Position numbers and translations under genes: made by a program. Positions 54,936 to 64,000 of a DNA stretch of 64,000 nucleotides are shown here, one piece after another (positions within the stretch are counted from its first letter, which is position 1; every line of letters starts with the position of its first letter). The stretch spans positions 1,952,001 to 2,016,000 of the forward strand of contig JAUEDM010000003.1 in the NCBI GenBank assembly GCA_033439685.1, read 5' to 3'. Source of the stretch: Apodospora peruviana (Eukaryota; Ascomycota; Sordariomycetes; Sordariales; Lasiosphaeriaceae). Under the pieces are notes generated by a model. It searched no databases. It saw only the letters and a program-made list of their open reading frames with translations, and was not told where the DNA came from.

Positions 54936-57413
54936 TCACGGTGAGGGAGACGAGGGTCCGGGACCGGGGGTTACAGAAGCGGTCGCCGCATTAACATCCT
55001 CTGTCGACTGTTGGTGCCTCGTGGCAACGATATTATCCCGTCGTGGCGGCGCCGGTATCACAGTCACAGGAAGATTCCTGCTATTGCCGCGCCGAACACC
55101 GGAAAACGACGACGGCGCAGATGTTGAGAACGACGATGAACCCTCGGTCGCGACCGGGGCTGGACTAAGCCGTGTTGTCAAGGCGACACCCATGGTGGCA
55201 CTGCTGCTACTCCCCGCTCGGTATATCCGGGGCTGTTGCGGTTGCTGCTGTAAGGATGACGCATCATCAGACGATGGAGTGGTCCTCGATGCGCTCCCGC
55301 CGCCGCTGCTACTGCTGCCCGGGATTCCAAGACTGTTACCGGTACCCCGCTGCATCTCCACCTGCCCGAGCTCCTCCTCTTCCCGCAGCTGAGCAAGCGC
55401 GGCGCCTCTGCGCGGCGGGGCGGGGATGACGGTGACAGGCAGACTGTCCGTGTCCGGGGTCGGGCGGATTCGCTCGCGCAGCCGTTCCGCCTGCAATACG
55501 GCGAACTCCTCCAGTCGATTCCGTATGTCCCACCGCCCCGTCCCAGCACTATCGTCGCCGCCGCGTTTCTGCTGTGGTTTGTCATCAACCCCTAAGGGAG
55601 CAGTGGTGGGCGCCGGTATCGACATCTCCTTACCGGGACTGTTGCCACGGCCGCCGACGCGCGGAATGGGGATGCTCTTGGCGAGCGAACGCCAGCGGCT
55701 CCCGGAGGATGGCGTTGTTGAGTCCAGGCATTCTACCGGTTCCTGGGGCTCAAGTCCGGGGTTGGAGAGTCGGTGAGGCGGATTGGATGCATTGCTGTCA
55801 CTTCTGGTTAAGTGCACTTGATTGTCTTGTATAGGTGGCGTGGACCGCGAGGTTGTCTCCGTCAGGGGGTGGTATCTGACGGCATATATAGTACTGGCAG
55901 CGCTGGCAGTGTCGGTGCGACTGACAGGTGTGACTGCTGGAGCAGGACGAGCCGGCCATAGCGGCGGCTGTAAGAATCGTATCCTGTCATTGTTCGTGGA
56001 TTGGGTGGTTGTGGGCTCCCCCGGGCGGTCCGCCTTCCTTGGTCTGGATCGAGACCTGTACCTCGAGGCAATCGAGGTGACGGAGGGCCAGAGGTGGCCC
56101 CTTGCTGTGCTAGTGCCATCTTCTCGCCCTCCTGTACCTGTCCTACCGCTCTCTCCGTCCCCGTCATCTGGACCCTTCCTTCTTCTCTTGGACCACGCGA
56201 AATCCGATGGAGTAACCTCCATCATCTCGTCTCCGTCAAACACTTCCCTGCCTAGAATTCCGTCCTTCTTTTCCTCCCGTTCTAGCGCCTCAATTCTCTC
56301 CACCCACTCCCACACGATTACACTTGCGGCGGCCGCTCCCACCCACCGCACATAATCTCCCCACCCAGTAAATTCAGGTTTGGAAATGTCGAGAATGAAA
56401 AAGACAACGGGGACAAGAATCGCGAGCATAGACAGTGCTGCCACCAAACAGATGTTCTTCATCTGCGGGTGGTAAAAGGCGTATCGTTTCTTCATTAGTG
56501 AATAGTAAATCACCCAAGCGGCGTAGAGCACCCCAAGAGCGAGTGCGAAGAGGTAGCTGAGCGCAGGTACCGCGTCCGTGAAAGACCTGGGCCGTGTAGA
56601 CCCTTGGCCGGTGTACTGGAAGCTGTTGAGTGATTGGAATATCACGTCGAGCGTGATCAAAGCAAAGGCAGTCCACTTGATAATGACCTTCTCACGCTGC
56701 CGTGGGAAGAGTCTGATCAGGGTCTGGGCCTGTGCTAGCCAGAGAAAGGTGTCGGATATGATGCGGATGATTTTGAGTTCGTTACCGCCTAGTACGTCCT
56801 CCTGCAGCAGCTTAGCGTTCTGCACACCGTTCGAATACTGGTGTTCGGCCACGCGAAACGTGGCTGCCGTTGCAATGGTTAAGGATATGGCTACTGTAAG
56901 TGCGGCAACCTTCTGCAGCCACGGGCGGCCGCCAATGTTAGTGCCACTGCCGCCATTTGTGAACCCTTTGCGCCCCAGAACGACGACTCCGCCGTCAAGA
57001 AAAGATCTTGGTGTTATGAGGAGCATGATCACCAGGGTGTAAGCCACAATAGTAGTCGCCGCGAGCGCATAGCATTGGGGGAAAGTCGACGCGTAGAACG
57101 GGTCGTGGAAATCCGTAATCTGTGTTTCCTCCCCCGGGTCAGCCGCCAGTCCGTCCGCCGTCTCGTCGATCGTGATAGACCCTCCTCCCCCATTTGCTAT
57201 GATTGCTGGAGTGCTCAGCAGTGTGCATGTCGGTCTGAAAGCGGCGGGCGCAGTGAGGGTGACAACGTCGCCGTTGAGTAGCGAGATGACACCGCCGGCT
57301 GGAAGGTTGACCGCAGCGCAGCCGCGGCCTTTCGCGGGCGCTGAGGTGATTGACGGCTGCGCCGTAGTCAAGGTCAGGGTCGTGACATCGTCAAATAACT
57401 GTCGGGGGTCCAT
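54936..57413 (-). CDS. palH: PalH/Rim21 pH-sensing membrane protein
   Basis: A single exon of 825 aa on the minus strand. The extracellular N-terminal part (about 110 residues) is followed by seven hydrophobic helices at roughly 114-135, 165-187, 215-236, 246-261, 285-306, 320-343 and 362-377. A long cytosolic tail rich in Ser, Pro, Arg and Gly follows. The block SYLFALALGVLYAAWVIYY and the basic loop MKKRYAFYHPQMKN are typical of PalH. PalH is the plasma-membrane sensor of alkaline pH. It signals through the arrestin PalF to ESCRT-linked PalA/PalB, which activate the transcription factor PacC. The tail carries two copies of the 12-residue motif LPVTVIPAPPRR, near residues 657 and 780. The start is fixed by good context (GCAATGG) and by the beginning of the open frame. 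Confidence 0.92.
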   Translation of the reverse strand: MDPRQLFDDVTTLTLTTAQPSITSAPAKGRGCAAVNLPAGGVISLLNGDVVTLTAPAAFRPTCTLLSTPAIIANGGGGSITIDETADGLAADPGEETQITDFHDPFYASTFPQCYALAATTIVAYTLVIMLLITPRSFLDGGVVVLGRKGFTNGGSGTNIGGRPWLQKVAALTVAISLTIATAATFRVAEHQYSNGVQNAKLLQEDVLGGNELKIIRIISDTFLWLAQAQTLIRLFPRQREKVIIKWTAFALITLDVIFQSLNSFQYTGQGSTRPRSFTDAVPALSYLFALALGVLYAAWVIYYSLMKKRYAFYHPQMKNICLVAALSMLAILVPVVFFILDISKPEFTGWGDYVRWVGAAAASVIVWEWVERIEALEREEKKDGILGREVFDGDEMMEVTPSDFAWSKRRRKGPDDGDGESGRTGTGGREDGTSTARGHLWPSVTSIASRYRSRSRPRKADRPGEPTTTQSTNNDRIRFLQPPLWPARPAPAVTPVSRTDTASAASTIYAVRYHPLTETTSRSTPPIQDNQVHLTRSDSNASNPPHRLSNPGLEPQEPVECLDSTTPSSGSRWRSLAKSIPIPRVGGRGNSPGKEMSIPAPTTAPLGVDDKPQQKRGGDDSAGTGRWDIRNRLEEFAVLQAERLRERIRPTPDTDSLPVTVIPAPPRRGAALAQLREEEELGQVEMQRGTGNSLGIPGSSSSGGGSASRTTPSSDDASSLQQQPQQPRIYRAGSSSSATMGVALTTRLSPAPVATEGSSSFSTSAPSSFSGVRRGNSRNLPVTVIPAPPRRDNIVATRHQQSTEDVNAATASVTPGPGPSSPSP

Positions 57414-60400
57414 TGCGGGCTGGTGTTGACGGCGACCAGCCGCAAGGGAACGGATTCTAGCAGATCCTTCCGCCTACTTTCGGATTATTGGTCAATCGCC
57501 ATGGAAGAAGTTGCGGCGCCGTCGCATCGATCACAGAGAAGTCGATTTGTTCTTCCCCCGCCGGTCGGGTGTGGTGGTCAGAGGCCGGGAAAGAAAGCGA
57601 AACAAAACCCGCACGCTAGTCAATTCCGCCTTCGTTTTTCGCCTTATTCAGCACCGAAAACCCCCTCTTTCAAAATCCTCACCGGAAGCTCCTTGGAACA
57701 ATGGGTCGTTTGCTTGTCGTCGAGACGATGTAGACACGCGATCGTGTTCGCAGTTGAGGAAACCAATGGGCCAGTCAGTGGTCACGATGTTTGATGTGGG
57801 GGAATGTTCCAGAGGCTGGGCGCCGAGAGATCTTGGTAGGGAGAACGACGAGTCGGGGTCGTTGGACTTCCAGTGAGCAGCGCAACCACAGCCGAGAGCA
57901 GGGAAAAAGACGTCGGGCGCCGGAGTCGTAACGGTCTGAAAAGGAACAATGCGCCGTGGGATCCGCACTCAAGGTGAAGGCGCGGGTGCTTAATTTTGAG
58001 CTTGTTCCGCGCTACAGTTGAGTCCTCTAGTGGTCTTGCTGGATCGGTTTGTCTCGAAAGTGTTTTGAACTTTGACACTCGATGATCACGCCGGGGTGGG
58101 GAGTCGCGACAAGACCCCTTCTCCCAGGCCCTGTCAAGAGTCCCCCGAAAAATCCTGAGTGAGATACTGTGTACCTCCAGTCCAGCACTGTCTGGAGCAC
58201 GGCTTATCTCGGCTTGCAGGTGGTTTCCAGACAACAAGAACCCTCCACACCCGACCTCCCGTCGTCTTTTCCCCCATCCCACGCAGCACCCGAATGATCC
58301 GAATCAATAGTTGTTTGGTCTGTGGGCCACTATTTTTACCATCTCAGGCTCACCATACATACCGCTCAATGGCAACGGTGAACCTGTTTGCCAAAAGATT
58401 TGCCGGCCATCGTGGACAGCGCATTGACTGATAACCTTCGTTCTTTATCACCTGCGTCTTCTTTTCGGGACGGAAGTATCCTATTCCATACGGAATACGT
58501 ATCCTGATACTACGACGAACAGTGAAAAGGAAGTCGGCAAAATTTGGACTTATCAGCATCCTTCCAGCTGCGCTTAGTTTATCTTACGTCCTTCCTGGTG
58601 GGGTAAAAGAGTGAGCTCGATTTTGATCTTCCCGAGGTGGTTTGGTCACATTCACACTGTGCATTCTGATCGATCGCGATTCGCCGGGGGAGCGGGTGAC
58701 TTCATGCATCGCTTGCTGCTGTCAGGCAATAAACTGTGTTGATTACTGCGCGGCCTAAGAATGGATGACAAGAAAGAGGCGCAGCAGCTCTGCTCAGGCG
58801 AGCTAGAATAAGCCAGCATACCTCGCTTTACATCTTGGGACGGAACAGATCCAGACAGCTCCGATCCAGGCCTCACATAATCAATATGGAGTCACGGAGT
58901 GTACGCGGGAATAATTGTACGATTCAGCTCCTTCAAGTTGTGGTCAGTGAGCAGTCGTGATCCATAAGTGAAACTGGGTGCGACTCGCAACACCAAACCG
59001 GCATCTCAAGAATCCCAGATCGGGACGTCCGGACAGATGCTCCCGCCAGCAATTAACTGCGACGCGAGGCCTCATACAGCATCTACACATTTGTGTTGCA
59101 TAGTACCTACAGCACATCCCGCACCCGCACATTGCCTAACTTGGGTATGCGGGGAAGACTTGTATATTTCAGCGCACATGGAAGATGCATGCCCACCAAG
59201 TCGCCCATTGCGTTTGTGTCCCGGCTGCATTGACACTCCTCTGTGCCTAGAGTCACAGTGGGCGAAAGCTCCCGCCAATAGATCATAAACGACAATGGTA
59301 CACGTGTTGTGCTTGCGAGATGTTGATCGAGGATGGACACGGAAGGATAGCAGGAAAAATGACCGAGAGGCCACTTTAAACCGCAAGTGGTGGTGAGTCC
59401 TCAGCTGTCGGGTACTTCGCATGCGGTGTTATCCATGACGGGACCCAGGCCGGAGCACATCATTACAACGGTGAAGATGACAGTTAGGTATCTGTGGAGC
59501 GGTTCTATATCAGTGTTGAAGATATGATGAAGAACCAGGAAAATGATGTGTCCTCTGCCAAGCGATAATTGGTCTTGGAAGTCTGCTCTTGGCAAAGGCT
59601 TGTATCTTTGTGGAGAGGATCCTTGGCACTCCAGTGGAAGTCGGTGATCACCAGGATCCGTTCAGGGGCGTTCGGCGGGCGGGAACGGCTTTTAAACTCA
59701 ACCACCCGGTCGGAATTCACCAAGTTCAGTACGTACTTATCCATCCACGGGTACCCTTTCGGCCCAACTTCCTGGAAATGAACCTTCTTCTGGATTCTGA
59801 TTGCCAATATTTTTACCTGATATCAGAATTTGCTGCTGCTGCTTCTGCTCCAAAGGAAGTCCGTCCGACATGTCCAGTCGATCAACTGAGACAGACCTAC
59901 ACCGGTGTTGACCATTGCACCTGCTTACCACAGCGGCAGCAAGACCAGTTCCGCGAAGAGCTTCAGAAGTCCAGTTGGAAAGCTGTGCGACTGGGGGCCA
60001 TAAACCGACATCCAACGCCAAGACCAACATTATCATATTACGTGGTGCTGACTACCAGGTATTCATGACAGCCTCTTTGGGTATAAGATTGTTGTCGTGC
60101 TATTTGTTAGGCTGTTTGAAATTTCAGGTCATCAATCCGTACAACCACCGATTTGAAGACCTTGACGCTCTGTCGTGAACTCGTGATGATCGTTGTCCCT
60201 ATCAGGAGAGTATTACCAGGACCATGATTATAATGAGATGATGTGCGGGTCTAGTTTACTGGTGGAATGGGGAACCCCTTGAGCTCCCTAACTCGGGTTC
60301 TGTCCAGAATATTCAGTACAGATGGGCATGAGCCAAGTTCGAGCCCGAACAAACCCCTGCGGACGGCCGGGTTCAACCCGCCGGCCGGCGCCGCCTGGCC

Positions 60401-62119
60401 CGCTCGGACCGGCCTCTCTAGTCTCGACTGTCCACCTTACAGCCCCGTATCGACGACTCGCAATCGGATCGCTTGCTGTTCCTACTTAGTGGTCTTGGAA
60501 TCTTAACAATTGTTTAGCCGGCGGGTAGCTTGTCTTCTACTGGGCTCACATCTTGTGATGAACACCCATGTGACAGGAGCCCGGCGTTATCGACTGCCCC
60601 AGTGAGCGAATCGCCGAACTGGACACATTTAAGGTGCGCCGAAGCGCAAAGGCTCCCTTCCACCCCTTCCTCTCGATTCTGGTGGTGCTGCAACTACCCT
60701 GAGTAGGTATTCCGCCCTTTCTCTGGGCAGATCCCCCTTCATGACTTACAGAGGCGAAGGCTTTTCCTGCCGCCATTGATGAGTGGCTGCCCAACTGAAA
60801 GGTCACATCCATGGTGATCAGTGTAGCCGGCCAATGTCATGATGCCATGATACTTTGCTTATTCAAGCCGCCGTCGGATTATTGGCCTCCCACGGCTTCA
60901 ATATGTTGGAATGTTGGACAACGCAGGTCTTTGAAAGAGACGAATTGGGCATGTCATGGGATTTTGAAGACTTGGGGATGCATGTCAACCGGGCCCAGGA
61001 TCTTGGGGCGGCTCCCAGATGCTTCATCCCGCCCCTCCTCTCCGCCAGCGAGCTGGGCTGTTTGTCTTCACAAAACGAAAGGATTGGCGGGCTTTTGCGC
61101 TAATAATTCTTGTCCCTAACTCAAAGTTGAATACATACCCCACATAACTAACATTGGGCTTAAAGTGACTTCTGGTGGACACACAGGTCAAACATGGAGA
61201 AGGCCTGCAACGTGATTGTTTCATGTCCCAAGTCGTTTTGGCTGCGACTTTTCCAATTTCCCCTCGTTCTTTTGGTAAAATTTTCCAGGGCGCAAGCGCC
61301 GATCAAAGCGGTCGCTGGATGGTCACTCGTTGGAAGAAGTGCGAATGGCCGCTCCTCGGCGTCCGCCTTCGCTTTTTCTGGGTGATTGATTGTGATGGAT
61401 TTTGCCAATTCTTCGCGGGAATATCCCGTACATATGTCCAGTGACTGTAGTGAGTGAGTGCTTTCCTTGGCAGGAAGCCGATGGTTACCAACTCGGGTCG
61501 TCCTTGCAAGACGGACCGTCAAAATCGTGGGCATCTCCCACAACTGCCCCCATCTCCCCACCCATTTTATTTCATCCATTGTCGCCCATTCATCGACCTT
61601 GCCTGCAACGTCGTACAGTATCATTTCCTTTTGCCAATTCCAGAAGAGCAAACGCCAACGCACTATACCGTACCCACGTTCATGACACACGCCACTTCGT
61701 CTGGCCCAATCTAAGATCTGACAGTAGAAAGAAAGCACTTGTCGGCATCCAGGCGAGCAGCAGCAGTCAGCCGCATCCCCTGTTGTAGAGCTCGAACCAG
61801 CGGGCAAAGACACAAAGGGCGACGGAGAGCGGCTTCATCTCGAACCCCGGCAGATCTTGGGTCGGGTGCGCCGCGCCAAGCTCAGGGGAAAGAAGGGTTG
61901 GGCTGCATTCTCTGGGCCACCCACCCCGGGCTGGAAACGTCAAGGGGCAGCATTTTTGCCTTCATGATCGACTGACGGTGTCACGACCGAGCATTTACCA
62001 CAAACTCTCACCATCTTTGGGCGCAAGGCGACCCCTGCTTCGAGAACTCCAACAACAAAACTTGGGACTTCTTTTGTCTTTCTGCGGGGGTTTCATGCAG
62101 GCGCCATCCGATTTCCAAC
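57414..62119. other. 4.7-kb gap between palH and tea4
   Basis: The two flanking genes are transcribed away from each other. The longest frame here, 61160-61813 on the minus strand (217 codons), is Cys/Trp-rich and shows no domain, so I do not call it. No tRNA or repeat element is recognised. The 3' part (about 61900-62119) is likely tea4 promoter and leader. Confidence 0.5.
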
Positions 62120-64000
62120 ATGACCAGGCCCGAGATTATTCGTGCCGGTAAGTCCATGCGCCGTCTGCCCTAGCTTCCCCTTCCCCGTGCGTTTCTTCAT
62201 CTCCCCGACGCCGTCGCAACTTTGTGGCCCGGTTACTTTTCTGCGTGGCGTGGCTGGGCGTGGTTTCTGACCGTGCCTTGATGGTTCGTTTCTGTTCCTG
62301 GTGCCCAGTCTGTCCTCCGTTCTGCCTCAGGCGTCTTGTCATCTCGTTTCCATTCCGGGTTTCCCGGGAATTCTTATTCATTCTTCTAACCCATGCCCGG
62401 TTTATCCAGATTCGATCGACCTCCAAGACCGAGACGCGCCGTCTGCGAAGGGACATCACAAGCCGGCTGCCGACGGATCACTCGCTCCGCATCAGGCCGA
62501 GACCCTTCGCGAGGTTGCGGCAGAGACTGCCGAGGAGAGGTTGCGCAGCCCGCGCGTCTCGTGGGTCAACGGTGACGTGGGCGATCTTCAACAATACGCC
62601 GAGGATCTGGCTGCCGGCGTCGCCCAGTCCCTAAACAGCCAGCAGAGCGGTCCGCGAAACGCCAACGACATCTACACGCACGATACTATGCACGCCGGCC
62701 CGCAGCAGGACGCGTTGGCCATTGCCCAGAATGGCGGATTGTCTGCGCACGATGCCGACGACGGCGATTTGGATGATACCGAAGTCGATATGGATGACGA
62801 TATGATGGATAAGATTTCGAGTTCCCCCTCAATTGAGGATGGTGGGTCTACCTTGTTCCTTCCGCCTCTTCGTTCCAAAAAGCTTGACGCTCTGGGCCGA
62901 GCGTCGTCCCCAAGCAGCCGTCCGGCTTCACCCCCAGTCAGTGATGTGAGGTCGTCCTCCCCATACCTCCAACATCCTGACCATCTGCCGCTATACCTCA
63001 AGGAGCAGCAAGCAGATTTGGCCCGTCCAGTTTCCCCTATTCGTCATCATCATCTTTACGGTGAGTTTCAAGCCCAGGATGTGGCGAATGGATCGCGATT
63101 GAGCAGTTCGTATGACTCTGTTACGTCCGTGAACGGCGACGACGAATCCGAGTTCCACATCAACGAACCGAAACCCTCTCTGTCCGAAGGAACGACGACC
63201 AAGACGGGAACATACGATGTGGGACGACCGGCATCTCCGATGACGGATATGTCTGAATCAAATAGCTACCAGCCAAGCCCGGGAGACCAGGGATTCTCCC
63301 GTTTAGAGATACTCGGAGCGAGTGCTCACGATGACAGAAACAGCGATGACCTCGACGTCATCGACGATTTTGACGACTCCGGGCTTACGGTACCCTACGA
63401 TTCGGATGGAGATGATGATGACGATTTTTCTAGCCTTGATGATGCTAGATGTCTCGACTCCGGGTGGGGGGGCGAATGCTTACAAGATACAGAGGATATC
63501 GATTTCGAGTTCGTCTACGCTCTCCATACCTTCGTTGCCACGGTCGAAGGACAAGCGAACGCGACGAAGGGCGATACTATGGTTCTCCTCGACGATTCCA
63601 ACAGCTATTGGTGGCTAGTGCGTGTCGTGAAAGACAGCAGCATTGGTAAGGGATAGACTCCAGGCCTTGCTGCCCGGTATAATGCTAACCTGGCCGGCTC
63701 TAGGCTACTTACCTGCAGAACACATCGAAACACCAACAGAGAGACTGGCCCGGCTAAACAAACACCGGAATATTGACGTAGGTTGAGTGCAAGATGTGTT
63801 TTCCCCTGACCTATCTGACGTGACCTCTTGTAGCTGTCTGCAACCATGCTTGGTGATCAGGCCGAAAAGTCGCGGAACCCTCTGAAGTCCGCTATCAAGA
63901 GGAGAAAAACCAAAACAGTCCAGTTCGCAGGTGAACAGATCGATTACTATGATCTCGACTACTCTACCGATGAAGAAGATTTGGAGACGGCATACTTTGC
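62120..64000 (+). CDS. tea4: Tea4-type SH3 polarity protein, cut by the right edge
   Basis: Four exons are visible, 62120-62147, 62410-63645, 63704-63777 and 63834-64000 (continuing off the window), giving about 501 residues so far. The introns are 262, 58 and 56 nt. The first coding exon has only 28 nt (MTRPEIIRA). An acidic, Ser-rich N-terminal region precedes the SH3 domain at about residues 394-437 (FEFVYALHTFVATVEGQANA, then SYWWLVRVV and GYLPAEHIE split by intron 2). After it comes a basic helix (NPLKSAIKRRKTKTVQF) whose KTVQF at 63912-63926 (residues 473-477) fits the PP1-binding RVxF motif, then acidic YSTDEEDLETAYF. In fission yeast, Tea4 (Bud14 in budding yeast) travels with microtubules to cell tips, recruits PP1 and the formin For3, and marks growth sites. 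Confidence 0.85.

Noticed and set aside
61160..61813. 217-codon minus-strand frame
   Set aside because: Longest frame in the palH-tea4 gap, but its Cys/Trp/Arg-rich composition, lack of a domain and lack of introns suggest chance.
1..64000. CRISPR arrays, insertion sequences or phage-like modules
   Set aside because: The window is clearly nuclear fungal DNA, and no regularly spaced repeats or transposase genes were seen.

Overview
The window looks like chromosomal DNA of a filamentous ascomycete, most likely a Sordariomycete. The evidence is the short phase-consistent introns (about 47-90 nt with GT..AG ends and CTAAC/CTGAC-type branch sites), CAAAATG/CACCATGG-type start contexts, Pezizomycotina-style gene architectures (PalH with a long tail, filamentous-type Snf5 and Rco1, a three-RRM Mei2-like protein, Tea4) and long gaps between genes. 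The genus is inference. I see no ribosomal DNA, no intact transposon, no prokaryotic-style operon and no recognisable secondary-metabolite cluster.

Layout. 1-142 (-) is the 5' end of an unidentified gene leaving the left edge, followed by about 4.7 kb without a supported gene. 4826-6336 (+) is a Pex26-type peroxin. 7044-7505 (-) PHF5A/Rds3 and 8130-9201 (+) a pinin-domain protein form a head-to-head pair of splicing factors. 10022-11095 (+) is an intronless epoxide hydrolase. 11832-14306 (-) Snf5 lies head to head with 15077-16658 (+), an Ebp1/PA2G4-like protein. 18122-22827 (+) is the Rpd3S subunit Rco1. 23986-24056 (+) is tRNA-Cys(GCA). 25896-29667 (-) is a Jsn1/Puf2-type RRM-Pumilio protein. 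34577-39410 (-) is the cohesin regulator Pds5. 41367-42336 (+) is a Ser/Thr-rich surface protein and 43184-46300 (+) a Slp1-type SUN protein. 47091-49440 (-) is a Mei2-like RNA-binding protein and 50892-53641 (+) the exocyst subunit Sec15. 54936-57413 (-) is the pH sensor PalH/Rim21. 62120-64000 (+) is Tea4, cut by the right edge.

The genes are mostly unlinked housekeeping functions: chromatin (Snf5, Rco1, Pds5), splicing and RNA control (PHF5A, pinin, Jsn1, Mei2-like), peroxisome and secretory traffic (Pex26, Slp1, Sec15), polarity (Tea4) and pH sensing (PalH). Neighbours are often arranged as divergent and convergent pairs. I did not find a convincing new multi-gene system. The points most worth a second look are splice-level oddities in rco1, sec15 and the Mei2-like gene, the duplicated tail motif in PalH, the C-terminal C2H2-like finger in Snf5, a palindrome over the epoxide hydrolase TATA region, a recurrent TAGGTAGGTA-type intergenic motif, a possible coding relic near 54.1-54.25 kb and the partial gene at the left edge. 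All gene models are read by eye from splice signals and frame continuity. Identities come from remembered family features, not from a search.
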